Shown piece after piece: positions 1-11,985 of a stretch of DNA of 64,000 bases; the stretch's first letter is position 1; every line of letters starts with the position of its first letter. Both the position numbers and the translations under genes were made by a program. The stretch comes from Dokdonella sp. Lineage in GTDB: Bacteria; Pseudomonadota; Gammaproteobacteria; Xanthomonadales; Rhodanobacteraceae. The stretch spans positions 620,001 through 684,000 of the forward strand of contig JANQAE010000004.1 of assembly GCA_024707225.1 (NCBI GenBank). Direction: 5' to 3'. The notes beneath the pieces were generated by a model. It was not told where the DNA came from. It saw only the letters and a list, made by a program, of their open reading frames with translations, and searched no databases.

Positions 1-597
1 GCCGAGCGTGGTGCCGGTGAAGCCGGGCGGCGCCACGCCGACGACCGTCAGCGGTACGCCGTTGACGCGCAGCGTCCGGCCGATCACGTCGGCCTTGCCG
101 CCGAGACGGTTCTGCCAGTAGCCGTAGCCGAGCACGGCCGACTCGGCGACGCCGGGCGTCGCGTCGTCGCGCTCGTTAAGCAGGCGGCCGAGCGCCGGCT
201 GCACGCCGAGCACGCCGAAGTAGCTGCCCGAGACCAGCAGGCCGCTGGCGCTGGCGGTGTCACCGTCGAGCGCGAGGTTGACGTCGATCGAGCGGTGCGC
301 GGCGATGCGGCCGAAGCCGTCCTGGCGCTGCTCGAGGTCGCGGAACATCGGATAGCTGAAGACCGCGTCGCCGGAGCCGGCGTTGTTGCTGCTGGTCCAG
401 CCGTTGCGCTCCCGCGCCCACGACAAGTTGACCAGCTGCTGCGGCGCCGTCACCGGCAACGGCTCGAGCAGCCACTGCTGCGCGAGCGAGTAGATCGCGG
501 TATTGGCGCCGATGCCGAGCGCGAGCGTCGCGACGGCGACCAGTGCGAACAGCGGCCGGCTCAGCAGGCTGCGCAGCGCCTGGCGAAGATCCCGCAT
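1..597 (-). CDS. ABC transporter permease, MacB/FtsX (ADOP-like) family, 3' end outside the window
   Basis: Reverse-strand translation from ATG at 597: MRDLRQALRSLLSRPLFALVAVATLALGIGANTAIYSL..., open to the window edge. The VAVATLALGIGANTAIYS segment is typical of the MacB-like periplasmic core permease family. Confidence 0.85.
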   Translation of the reverse strand, partial: MRDLRQALRSLLSRPLFALVAVATLALGIGANTAIYSLAQQWLLEPLPVTAPQQLVNLSWARERNGWTSSNNAGSGDAVFSYPMFRDLEQRQDGFGRIAAHRSIDVNLALDGDTASASGLLVSGSYFGVLGVQPALGRLLNERDDATPGVAESAVLGYGYWQNRLGGKADVIGRTLRVNGVPLTVVGVAPPGFTGTTLG

Positions 598-655
598 CAC
601 GCCCTCGAGCATCGGACGCTCCCGCTGGCCTCGTGTGGAAACAGCGCCGCGCCGC

Positions 656-3058
656 TCATCGCAGCGCCGAGCCGGGGTGGGTGGCGGCCGCGCGCAGCGC
701 CGGCAGCAGCGCGGCCAGCACGGCGACACCGAGCACGATCGCCGCATTGGTCACGAAGACCAGCGGATCGAACGCGCTGACGCCGAACAGCAGACTCTGC
801 AGCAGGCGCGCGCCGGCCAGCGCCGCGATCAGGCCGATCGCGGCGCCGAGCAGCGCGATGCGCAGGCCTTCGCCGACGATCAGGCCGACCACGCCGCGCG
901 GACGGCTGCCGACCGCCAGACGCACCGCGATCTCGCGCGAGCGCTGGCCGACCGAGTAGGCGATCACGCCGTAGACGCCGAGGCCGGCCAGCAGCAGTGC
1001 CAGCGACGAGAAGCCGCCGAGCATCGAACTGGTCAACCGGCGCGGCGCGGCCGCATGGCCGACGACCGCCTCGAGCGTCGTGTAGTCGCCGCTGGCGAGC
1101 GTCGGATCGAACTCGCGCAGTGCCGCGCGCACCGCCGGCACCAGTGCGTCGGCCGCGCCGCTGCTGCGCACCAGCAGCTCGACCGAACCGTAGTCGGCGT
1201 TCTGGCGCAGATCGAAGTACATCTCCGGCGTCGGCGCCTCCTCGATCGCGCGCGGCACGTCGCCGACGACGCCGATCACGGTGCCGTAACTGCTGCCGTC
1301 GCGCGCGCCCATCAGGCGCTGGCCGAGCGGATCGCGGTCCGGCCAGAGCTGGCGCGCCATCGTCTCGCTGATGATGACCGACTTGGCCGCATCGGCGCCG
1401 TCTCGCGCATCGAAGTAGCGGCCGGCGCGCAGCGGCACGCCGAGCGTCTCCAGATAGCGGCGGTCGACCAGGCGTGGCGAGGCGGTCGGATAGCGGCCGC
1501 GCTCGTAGGTCACGCCCTCGGCGCCGGCGCCCCAGCTGCGGTTGCGGCCGAGCGGCAGCGTGTCGGACAGGCCGGCGGCGGCGACGCCCGGCACCGCCAG
1601 CACGCGCTCGACCAGACGCTCGTAGTAGGCGGCGCGCTCGGCGTCGGTCTCGAAGCTGCGCACCGCGTCGACGCGCCAGGCGATCGCGTGCTGCGGCCGG
1701 AAGCCGAGCTCGACGTTCATGACCGCGACGAAGCTGCGGATCAGCAGGCTCGCACCGGTCAACAGCAGACAGGCCAGCGCGACCTGCGCCACGACCAGGC
1801 CGCGCCGCGTGCGCGCGGCGGCCGGGCCGAGGTCGCCGGAGCCGCCGCCGGCGCGCAGCGCCGTCTGCGTATCGCCGCGCCACAGCGCCAGGGCCGGCCA
1901 GGCACCGCACAGCACGCCGGCGAAGCAGGCCGCCGCGAACGCGAAGCCGAGCGCCGGCAGGTCGATGCGCGCGGTATCGAGCAGCGGGATCGAGAACGTG
2001 CGCAGGCCCGACAGCGCCTGCGTCGCCAACGCCGCGACGGCGACGCCGAGCGTGCCGCCGGCGAACGCCAGCAGCACGCTCTCGGTCAGCGTCTGGCCGA
2101 TCAGATGCAGCGGCCGCGCACCGAGCGCGACGCGCACCGCGGTCTCCTTGCGGCGCGCCTGCGCGCGCGTCAGCAGCAGGTTGGACAGGTTCGCGCAGGC
2201 GATCAGCAGCAGGCAGACCACCGCGCCGAACAGGATCAGGAACGCCGCGCGGAACGGACCGCGCACGTAGGTCTCCAAGTCCTTCACGGCCGCGCCGATG
2301 CGACCGCGATCGGGAAACTCGGCGCGCAGCCGGGCGTTGATCGTGTCCAGGTCGGTCTGGGCCGAAGCCGGCGTCGCACCGGCGGCCAGCCGGCCGACCG
2401 CGAACAGCGTATTGCCCCAGCTCTGCGTCTCCTCGGTCAGCGGAAACGGCGTCAGCAGATCGATCTGGCTGCCCGGCGCGAACACCGAGCCGAAATCGAA
2501 GCGGGCCGGCAGCACGCCGACGATCGTGGCCGGCTTGCCGTTGATCTCGAGCGTGCGGCCGACGATCGCCGGATCGGCGCCGTAGCGCTGCCGCCAGAAG
2601 CGGTCACTGATCAGCGCGGTCGGCGCCTCCGCGTTGGCCTCGGCCTCGACGAAGTTGCGGCCCAGCTGCGGGCGCACGCCGAGCACGTCGAGGAAGTTCT
2701 GCGTGACCGGCACCGCGCGCACACGTTCGGGGCCGTCCGGACCGGCCAGCGTGTACTGCTGGTAGTCGAAGAAGCCGAAATAGCCGCCGACCGCCTCCAG
2801 CGCGCGGCTGTCGCGCTGCCAGGCGCGCAGCGTCTCGACCTGCATCGTGCGCGCCGACAGGCCCGAATCGGTGCCGCCGCCCTCGACGAAGACCAGGCGT
2901 TCCGGCGCCTGCACCGGCAGCGGCTTGAGCAGCACCGCGTTGAGGATGCCGAACATCGCCGCGCAGGCGCCGATGCCGAGCGCGAGCGTGAGCACCGCCA
3001 CGACCGTGAAGCCGGGCGTGCGGATCAACTGGCGGATCGCGAATCGCAAGGTGTTCAT
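656..3058 (-). CDS. ABC transporter permease, MacB/FtsX (ADOP-like) family
   Basis: ORF with likely start MNTLRFAIRQLIRTPGFTVVAVLTLALGIGACAAMFGILNAVLLKPLPV; C-terminal FtsX-like TM segments. Paralogue of the adjacent upstream-edge permease. Confidence 0.9.
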   Translation of the reverse strand: MNTLRFAIRQLIRTPGFTVVAVLTLALGIGACAAMFGILNAVLLKPLPVQAPERLVFVEGGGTDSGLSARTMQVETLRAWQRDSRALEAVGGYFGFFDYQQYTLAGPDGPERVRAVPVTQNFLDVLGVRPQLGRNFVEAEANAEAPTALISDRFWRQRYGADPAIVGRTLEINGKPATIVGVLPARFDFGSVFAPGSQIDLLTPFPLTEETQSWGNTLFAVGRLAAGATPASAQTDLDTINARLRAEFPDRGRIGAAVKDLETYVRGPFRAAFLILFGAVVCLLLIACANLSNLLLTRAQARRKETAVRVALGARPLHLIGQTLTESVLLAFAGGTLGVAVAALATQALSGLRTFSIPLLDTARIDLPALGFAFAAACFAGVLCGAWPALALWRGDTQTALRAGGGSGDLGPAAARTRRGLVVAQVALACLLLTGASLLIRSFVAVMNVELGFRPQHAIAWRVDAVRSFETDAERAAYYERLVERVLAVPGVAAAGLSDTLPLGRNRSWGAGAEGVTYERGRYPTASPRLVDRRYLETLGVPLRAGRYFDARDGADAAKSVIISETMARQLWPDRDPLGQRLMGARDGSSYGTVIGVVGDVPRAIEEAPTPEMYFDLRQNADYGSVELLVRSSGAADALVPAVRAALREFDPTLASGDYTTLEAVVGHAAAPRRLTSSMLGGFSSLALLLAGLGVYGVIAYSVGQRSREIAVRLAVGSRPRGVVGLIVGEGLRIALLGAAIGLIAALAGARLLQSLLFGVSAFDPLVFVTNAAIVLGVAVLAALLPALRAAATHPGSALR

Positions 3059-3082
3059 GACGGGCGCTCGGGAGAAGGCGCG

Positions 3083-3866
<784 letters not shown>

Positions 3867-3933
3867 GTTTCCGGTCTCGGGTTGGGAGCCGGCGCGGCGA
3901 CCGGCGGCGAAAGGTGGAATGCGGGTACGGGCG

Positions 3934-5186
3934 TCACTTCAGGCGGATGCGGTCGTGCTGGTCGTAGGCGCTGGTGTCGGAGAGGACGACGCGGTCGCCG
4001 ACGGCCAGGCCCTGCTGCACCTCAATCAGGTTGACCGAGGCCTTGCCGAGCCGCACCGGCACGCGCTCGGCGATGCCCGAAGCCGGATCGATGCGGAACA
4101 GGCGCACTTCCGAATCGGGCTGGCCATAGGCCGGCCGGCCGACATAGAGCACGTCGGGCAGGCGCTCGATCTCGATCGTGCCGTCGACCGACAGGTCCGG
4201 GCGCGCGCCCGGCGGCAGAGCGCCGGTCAGCTCGACGTCGACCTGGACCGTGCCGTTCTGCACGGCCGGATCGACGCGCAGCACCTTGCCCGGCACGATG
4301 CCGTTGCGCGTGTCCACGCGCACCGGCTGGTTCAGCACGATGTCCTTGGCCTGCGTCTCGGCGATGCGCAGCTCGGCCATCAGCTCGCCCGGCCGCGCCA
4401 CGCGCGCCAGGTTGGCGCCGGCGGCGACCTGCTGGCCTTCCTCGACCGGCACCTGCTGCAGCACGCCGGCGATGCCGGCACGCACCTGCAAGGCATCGGC
4501 CTGGCGCTGGCGCAGATCGCGCGTGGCGGCCAGCTGGTCCAGGCGCGCCTGGTCGGCGGCGATCTGCGCGCGCATGTTCTGCGTGAACTGATCGATGCGC
4601 TCGTGCTCGATCCCTAAGCGCGTCTTGAGCTGACCGGCCGACAGCGCGCTGCGCTTGGACTGGATGCCCGGAATGATGCCCTTGCCGGTCAGCGTCGCCT
4701 CGGCCTCGGCGAGCAGACGCGCCGACTCGTACTCGGCCTCGACCTGGGCCAGGCTGGCCTTCTGGTCGAGCAGGGTCGACTGCAGCGTCGCGCGGCGCAC
4801 CGCCAGATCGGCCTCGGCCGCGGTCACCGCCGACTTGGCAGCCAGCAGCTGATCGTCGACCTCGGGGTTGTTGAGCTCGAGGATCACGGTATCGGGCTGC
4901 ACGGCGGCGCCCGGCTTGACGACGATGCGCTCGACGCGCGCCGAGGTCTCCGCGGCGATCCAGCGGATCTCCTTGGGCACCAGGGTGCCGGGGCCGCGCA
5001 CCTCGCGCAGCAGCTCGCCGCGCTTGACGGTGTCGACCAGGACGCTGGAGCGCTCGACGCCGGCGACGGCCGGCCCGAGGCTGGCGATGCCGACGCCGGC
5101 GCGGTGACGAGAGCGAGGACGATGCCGCCGATCAGCATCTGACGGCGGCGCTTCTTGAGTTTGAGTTCGGGGCGTGCGATGTCCAT
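3934..5186 (-). CDS. Efflux periplasmic adaptor (HlyD/MacA-like membrane fusion protein), frameshifted near 5098-5104
   Basis: Body: VERIVVKPGAAVQPDTVILELNNPEVDDQLLAAKSAV..., coiled coil, GIAGVLQQVPVEEGQQVAAGANLARV. The N-terminal TM anchor MDIARPELKLKKRRRQMLIGGIVLALVTA lies in another frame; one added base joins them. Confidence 0.85.
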
Positions 5187-5569
5187 GCACGGGTTACAGC
5201 AGGACCCGTGCCAGCCGGCGAATCGATCGCAATCCATTGATTCTTATTGCCGTGTACGGCAATCCGGACCGACGGTGTCCGGCAGCGGACGGCAGCGGCG
5301 ACGAAACCGTTCAGTGGCCGGAGGCGCCCCAGGCGCGGGGCTTGCGGCCACCGTGCGCGGGTGCACGACGGCTCGATGCACGGCCGGCCGAGGTCGCCGC
5401 GGGGTCGCGATCCGCCGCAGGCCGCCGGCCGTGGCCCGGGCGTCCCGGCGCGGCGGCCCCGCACGGCCGGCCCGATCGTGAACGGCGATGACCGGCGATG
5501 TCTGCGCGGCGAGGCGTTCGGCGTATCCCCAGGCAAGAGGCGCAATCGCGCGCGCCGTGAGCATCCGTC

Positions 5570-6902
5570 ATGCCCGATCACCCTGCCCGCCGCCCGCGCC
5601 TCTTCAGCCGGCGCGTCCGGACGCTCGTCCTGCTCGCGTCGATCGCCTGCGCGATGCCGGCCGGCGCCACCCTGGTCGTCGGCAGCGACACGCTGCGCGG
5701 CACGCCGTACACGACCTATCGCGAGCCCGGCCATGACGGCTGGCGTTTCTCGTGCCAGAGCCCCTGCCCGATCCCGCTGGCGACGCTGCAGGCGGCCGCC
5801 GACGGCTTCCTCGCGGCCAAGGCGCAGCTGGCGAACCTGGCCGGCATCGACACGGTGCCGTCGCTGGCGCCGGTCGACATCTTCTTCGAGGGCAATTCGA
5901 TCTGCCCGGCGCTGCCCGGTGCGGCCGGTTATGCGTCGACCTACCAGCCGTACGGCAGCGGCGCCGGCCAGCCGGTGCGCGCCTATGCCTGCCTGTTCCT
6001 GTGGGATCGCCAGCAGGCCGGCGAGATCGACTACTTCACGCCGACCTCGGCCGGCCTGGCCAGCTCGCAGACGCTGATCGTCCACGAGTACGCGCACAGT
6101 CTGTTCTTCACGCGTCACCGCTACTCGTACGAGGACTTCGTGCGCTACTGGTCCTACGTCATCAGCGGCACCGTGCCGCTGCCGCAGGGCGCCTGCAGCG
6201 AATCGCTGATCACCTACATGGCGCCGATGATCCCGGCGCTGTGCCGCCAGTACGGCGCCGGCGACGCCGACTTCCGCTACGCGATGCAGCGTATCGACAC
6301 GCTCTACCAGGGCGGCCTCGGCTATCACGGGCCGTCCACCAGCGTCGCACAGCTGCGCGAGTCGTTCGATCTGCGCTTCGGTGCCGACACGCGCGCCCTG
6401 TTCCTCGACCTCGGCTACCGGCCGCAGGAGGTCGGCACCACGTACGCGCCGATGTCGACCGGTACCAGCCCGCCGCTGTACGTGTATGACCTGACGATGC
6501 CCGATGACGTCTTCTCGCTGACCGGCGTGGGCTCGCTGCCGACGCCGGTCAAGCTCGAGCAGCCCGGCTGCCTGCCGGCCGCGCCGTTCCTCGACTTCTC
6601 GCTCGCGTTCGACCTGGTCCATCCGGACCATCGCGAGAACGCGCCGCTGCCCGATCCGGCCTTCGCCGGTGCGCTGACGGTCGCCTATTCGTTCGGCGGC
6701 CGCACACCGCCGCCGGGTGTCCGGCCCGAGCGCTACCGATTCTTCCGCGCGACGCGCGCGCTGCGGCCAGGCCGGCATCGGCTGGCAGGAATATCCGGCC
6801 TCGATCGACCTGGAGACCGGCTACGTCGTCGCGACGATCGCCCTGGGCGGAACCTATGCGCTGATGCAGCCGGACGTGATCGCGCGCAGGGGATTCGACT
6901 GA
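5570..6902 (+). CDS. Putative secreted zinc metallopeptidase-like protein (HEYAH motif), frameshifted near 6748-6765
   Basis: Signal-peptide-like N-terminus (RTLVLLASIACAMPAGA), HExxH as TLIVHEYAHSLFF; the C-terminus GQAGIGWQEYPASIDLETGYVVATIALGGTYALMQPDVIARRGFD is in the next frame. Confidence 0.6.
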
Positions 6903-7025
6903 TGCCAGACAGCGCCCGATCGGTCGAAGCCCTCGAGACCGGTCCGGAGTGGCCGCCGGCGAAAGGACGTCAGGGGCGCGTTGAGATTCCTGGCTCTTCC
7001 ATCGATCGACCGGTTCGGCCCTGAC

Positions 7026-7709
7026 TCAAAATTCCAGATCCAGCGCCGCGCAGAGGTAGTCGTTCATCGGCGCGATGCGGCGGAAGATGTCGGCCAGCGT
7101 CGGCAGCAGCTCGTCCGAGCAGGCCACGGCCTGCGTGAAGCCGGTGCCGGCGGCGAAGTTCTTGCGCTTCAGGTCCTCGATCAGCTCGTGCGCGGGATCG
7201 AAGCCGCGCGGCGGCCGCGTCAGGCTCTCGCCCCAGAACGTGAAGCGCTCGGCGAACGCGCGCGAGCGTGTCGCCTTCTTCCAGGTCGCTGGGTTGTCGG
7301 CGAGGAATTCGCGCAGCTTCTTCAGCGTCGGCGGCTCCGGATGCCAGATGCCGCCGCCGGCGAAGCAGTCGCCGGGCTGGATGTGCAGATAGAACGAGGG
7401 CGCCGGCACCTGGCGCGCGCGTTCGTGCGCGACGCGCGCGCCGGACCAGGTCTTGTACGGCGTCTTGTCGTTGGCGAAACGCGTATCGCGATGGATGCGG
7501 AACAGCGAGCCGCCCTGCTTGCGCGGATCGGCGACGAAATGCGGGCTGATCTTCGCCATCGGCGCCTGCAGATCGGCGATCAGCTGCAGGAACGGCTCGC
7601 GCACGTGCGCCTCGTACTCGGCCTTGTGCTCGGCGAACCACGGACGCGAATTGTTCGCGGCCAGATCGCGGAAGAAGCGGAACGTGGCAGGCGTGAAATA
7701 GCGGGACAT
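7026..7709 (-). CDS. DUF2461 (TIGR02453-like) family protein
   Basis: MSRYFTPATFRFFRDLAANNSRPWFAEHKAEYEAHVREPFLQL...RIHRDTRFANDKTPYKTW is characteristic of DUF2461. Confidence 0.85.
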   Translation of the reverse strand: MSRYFTPATFRFFRDLAANNSRPWFAEHKAEYEAHVREPFLQLIADLQAPMAKISPHFVADPRKQGGSLFRIHRDTRFANDKTPYKTWSGARVAHERARQVPAPSFYLHIQPGDCFAGGGIWHPEPPTLKKLREFLADNPATWKKATRSRAFAERFTFWGESLTRPPRGFDPAHELIEDLKRKNFAAGTGFTQAVACSDELLPTLADIFRRIAPMNDYLCAALDLEF

Positions 7710-8159
7710 GGATCAGCGGCGCTCGGCGGGGACCGGGCATCATACCGGTCAGCCGATCGCCGATCCGAAGAGCCCACGCCGCACCGCTGGGCGAGATTGG
7801 ATCGGTCGGGTTTGGGCGGATCGCCCCGGGTCGATCCGCGAAAGCCTCGGGCCGCGATCCTCTCGATCCGCTCGACTGCCTTGCCGGGACGATGCCCAGA
7901 ACGTGAGCGTCGCTGTCGTTGCATGGTGTTTCGCTTGGCATGGCCGCGGAGACGAAGCAGTCCAAGGCTGATCCCCGCGCCGCTCGACGAAGCCGGAGCG
8001 GGCCTCTTCGCAGCGTCATCTGCACACCGCGGCGGATCGACCGGCGCAGCGTGCTCGGACCCGGTCGTACAGCGCGAGACACCGACGACGCAGCGCGCGA
8101 TGCGACCGATCGGGACGGCCGCGCATCCCTATCGGCAACATCCACGAATCCTTCGCACC

Positions 8160-9204
8160 ATGACACCTCATCCCGCTGCCCTGCTCGGCCTGCTGATCGC
8201 CGCCGCGCAACCTGCCTGCCCGTCCCTGCCCTCGCTCGGCACCCTGGTCTGCATCGAGGACATCACCGGTTTCGTCTACGCCCGCGACGAGGCATCCGCC
8301 CGCACGATGGCCAAGGATGCGCACGCCGCGCGCGAGATCTATCGCGCGCACTTCGGACGATGGCCGCCGCGCGGCGCGATCGTCAGCGCCGGTACGCAGG
8401 TCTCGGTCGGTGCGGCCGAGCGCGCCACCTTGCGTGCGGCCGGCGCGCAGTGGGTGTTGCCGTGGATCGACGCCGCCGATCGCAACCGCGTGCTGGAACC
8501 GAAGATCCGCGCCGGTATCGAGCAGCAGATGCCGAACCTGTCTCCCGACGCGGTCGACGCCGCCGGTCAAGCGCGCGCTCGCGTCGATCGACGGCGAGGG
8601 CGGCGGTGGCGACACCTCGATGCGCTCGGCGATGCAGCACGAGCTGGGCCATCTGTGGATGATCGCCGATCGCTGGCCGCGCTTCGGCGACGAGGAGGCG
8701 GCCGGCCGCGCCGGCCGGCACTACGGCGGGCCGGCGGCGGACTGGTTCGACGAGACGGCCGCGGTCCTGATGGAAGATGCGGCGATGACCACGGGCCGGC
8801 GCGCACTGTTCGGCGCGATCCGCCGCGGCGAGCACCCCGGCGAACAGGTGGCCGCGATCGCCGACTTCGTCACGATGGAACATCCGGCGGTCGCGCATGT
8901 GCGGGCCCGTCCGGATCCCAAGCCCGGCGCCAGCGTGATGGTCGTCACCGGCGAGGAGGCGCGGCGCGTGGCCGCCGGCGCCAAGGCGTTCTACGCGCAG
9001 GCGCGCGTGTTCGCGGACTATCTGATCGAGCGCAGCGGCCGCCCCGACGTGTTCGCGGCGATTGCCGATGCGGCAGCCGAGGGCCGGGATTTCGCGAGCT
9101 GGCTCGCGCGCAACGGGGCCGAGTACGGCCTGCCGACGACGCTGCCGGCGCTGGAGCTGGACTGGCAGGGCTGGATCGCGCCGGCCTATCCACCGGCCGT
9201 GTGA
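8160..9204 (+). CDS. Putative secreted metallopeptidase-like protein (HELGH motif), frameshifted near 8558-8567
   Basis: MTPHPAALLGLLIAAAQPACPS...; after a one-base frame change SMRSAMQHELGHLWMIADRWP (HExxH) and a stop at 9204. Confidence 0.6.
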
Positions 9205-9279
9205 CGCGCCGCGGCACGGCGGCCGCGCGACCGCCCGAGTTGACAGGCGCTTCACGCCGACCGCATAAACCGGCCGGTC

Positions 9280-11732
9280 ATGGCCGCGCCCATCCACCGA
9301 TTCGCCGATCTGCGCCTGGACCCGGCCACGCGCACGCTGTGGCGCGGCGACGCGCCGGTGCCGGTGCCGCCCAAGGCGCTGGACTGCATCGGCTATCTGA
9401 TCGAGCACCGCGATCGCGCGGTCGGCCGCGACGAGCTGATCGCCGCGGTCTGGGGCAAGGTCGACATCAGCGACAACGCGCTCGGCCAGGCGATCCTGCA
9501 GGCGCGGCGCGCGCTCGGCGCGCACGCCGAGGCGATCCGCACCGTGCCGCGCTACGGCTACCACTGGCAGCTGCCGCTGCTGGCCGAACCGGCCGCCGAC
9601 ACGCCGGCCGAGCCGGAGCCGCCGGTCGCGGCGCCCGCGACGCCGCAGCCCGCGGCGACGCCGGGCGCGTCCGGACCGATACGACACCGCCGGCGCTGGG
9701 CGATGGCCGCGGCGCTGCTGGCGCCGCGGGCGTGCTGGCCGCGGGCGCGCTGATCGCGTTCGATCGACTACGGATCGGCCCGCCGGACGGCGCTCCTGCC
9801 CGGCCGGCCGTCGCCGCGCGTGACGTGCTGGTGCTGCCGGCCCGCGTCGATGCCGATCCCGAACACGGCTGGATGCGGCTGGGCGTGATGGACCTGGTCG
9901 CCGGCCGGCTGCGCGCGGCCGGCCAGACCGTGGTGCCGAGCGACAACGTGGTCGCGCTGGCACAGCGCCGCGGCGGCGGCGAAGCCGATCCGGCCTTCGT
10001 CGCCGAACTGCTGCGCGTGACCGGCGCGGCGCGCGCGGTCACGGTCACCGCCGAGGCCGGCGCCGAGGGCTGGGTGGTCAGCCTCGCCAGCGCCGAGGGC
10101 ACACCGGCCGCCGCGGTCGGCCAGGCACCGGACGTGCTCGACGCGGCGCGCCAGGCGGCCGACCAGTTCGCGCGTGTTACCGGGTTCACGCCGGCGCCGA
10201 GCGCGACCGGTGATGCCGAGAAGGCGTTCGCGACGCTGATCCAGCAGGTCGATGCGGAGCTGCTGGCCGGCCGGCTCGACGCCGCGCGGCAGCGGCTGGA
10301 CGCGGCCGCGCCGGACCAGCAGGGCCGCGCCGAGCTCGCCCACCAGCGCGCGCAGATCGATTTCCTGCAGGGCCGGCTCGGCCAGGCCGAGGCGGCCTGG
10401 ACCGCGCTGCTGACGCGCGTGTCGAGCGCCGATGCGCCGGTGCTGCGCGCGCGCATCCACAACGGCCTGGCCAATCTGGCCTATGTGCGCGAGGACCACT
10501 CGACCGTGATCGCACAGGCCGAGGCCGCGGTGCGCGCGCTCGACGGCCAGCACGCGCCCTACGAACTCGGCCGCGCGCTGATCGGCCTGGCCAGCGGTCA
10601 CGGTGCGCAGCGCCGCTACGACGAGGCACTGGCCGACTACGCGCAGGCACGCGTCGCGTTCGCGGCCGCCGGCGACCGGCTCGCGCTGGCGCGCGTGGAC
10701 GCCTATCAGGGCCTGCTCGACTTCGCGCGCGGCCGCCCCGGCGACGCGCTGCCGGTGCTCGCCGACGCGGCCGAGCGGCTGCAGGCGTTCGGTGCGCTGA
10801 TCGAGGAGCTGCACACGCGCGTCGGCCTGGTCTACGCACAGCTGGCCCTGCTGCAGCCGGCACAGGCGCTGGCGCAGAACGCGCGCCTGCTCGAGCTCGG
10901 CGAGCGCGTCGGCGATCCGCGCCGGCGCCATTACGCCGATCTGGCCCGCGCGCGCAGCCTGGCCGCGACCGGCGGCCTGGCCGAGGCGCAGGCGATCGTC
11001 GATGCGCTCGGCGCCACGGCTACGGCGCATCCGGCCGAGCTGCTCGCGCAGACGCGCAGCTGGCTGCCGCTGGTCGCCGGCCAGCTCGCGCTGATGCGCG
11101 ACGCGCCGGCCGATGCGGTCGACCAGGCCGCCGCCGCGATCGCGGTCACCGATACCGGCGACGCGCACGACCGCTCGAGCGCGTACTGGCTCGGCTGGCG
11201 CGCGCTGCAGCGCGCCGGGCGGACCGGCGAGGCGGCGGACCTGGCGCGCGGCGCGGCCGCCTGGAACGGCGCGCACGACCATGCCGGCGCACGGATCCGC
11301 CTGGCGCTGATCGAGGCCGGCGCGGCCGACGGACGCGGCGAGGAGGCGGCCGCGCAGGCCGCCTACGAGCGCGCGCTTGCCGAGGCCGATGCCTGGCGCG
11401 TCCCGGCCGACCTGCTGCAGGTCGCGCGCGCCTATACCGACCACCTGATCGCGCGCGGCGATCTGGCGCGTGCCAGCGTCGTCGCTGGACGCATCGCGGC
11501 CTGGGCCGGGTCGGACTTCGAGGCCGCGCTGCTGCAGGTCGCGCTGTACCGCGCGATCGGCCAGACCGGTGCCTGGCGTGCCGCGCTGGCGGCCAGCCGC
11601 TCGCTGGCCGGCGAGCGCGCGATTCCGCCCGATCTGCTGGTGCCGCCGCAGAGCCGGACGGCACCGGATGCCGATGCCGGCCGCGTGGTCCGCTCAGGCG
11701 CCGTCCCGCCGCGGACGATGGCCGCGCGTTGA
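9280..11732 (+). CDS. CadC/ToxR-like transmembrane transcriptional regulator: N-terminal winged helix, TM segment, TPR-rich C-terminus; frameshifted near 9718-9728
   Basis: FADLRLDPATRTLWRGDAPVPVPPKALDCIGYLIEHRDRAVGRDELIAAVWGKVDISDNALGQAILQARRALG...IRTVPRYGYHWQ (OmpR/PhoB-type wHTH), followed by a TM helix and TPR-like repeats in the next frame. Confidence 0.8.
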
Positions 11733-11985
11733 GCGCCCGGCGCATGCCGGTGGCGTCCGCAGCGCGGCCGGCCGCCGGCGAGGATCGCGGCGATCGGGCC
11801 GAACGCTCCGGTCTCGGCCCGCGGCGGACGCCGCACGGGGCGACGATCGGCGCGGTCCGGACGCCGTGCTCATCGCGCGCAAACGATTCGCTCATGCAAT
11901 CGGCATGCGCATCGGCGGACACCGCTGCACCGTCGATCGCGAGAGCCGGCGCACCTCGCGCCGGCAGGCGGGAGGATTCGATTCG

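Noticed and set aside
6981-11732. 1583-aa forward ORF as a single protein
   Set aside because: It runs antisense through the DUF2461 gene and then merges fragments of two real genes (8160-9204 and 9280-11732) joined by their frameshifts.
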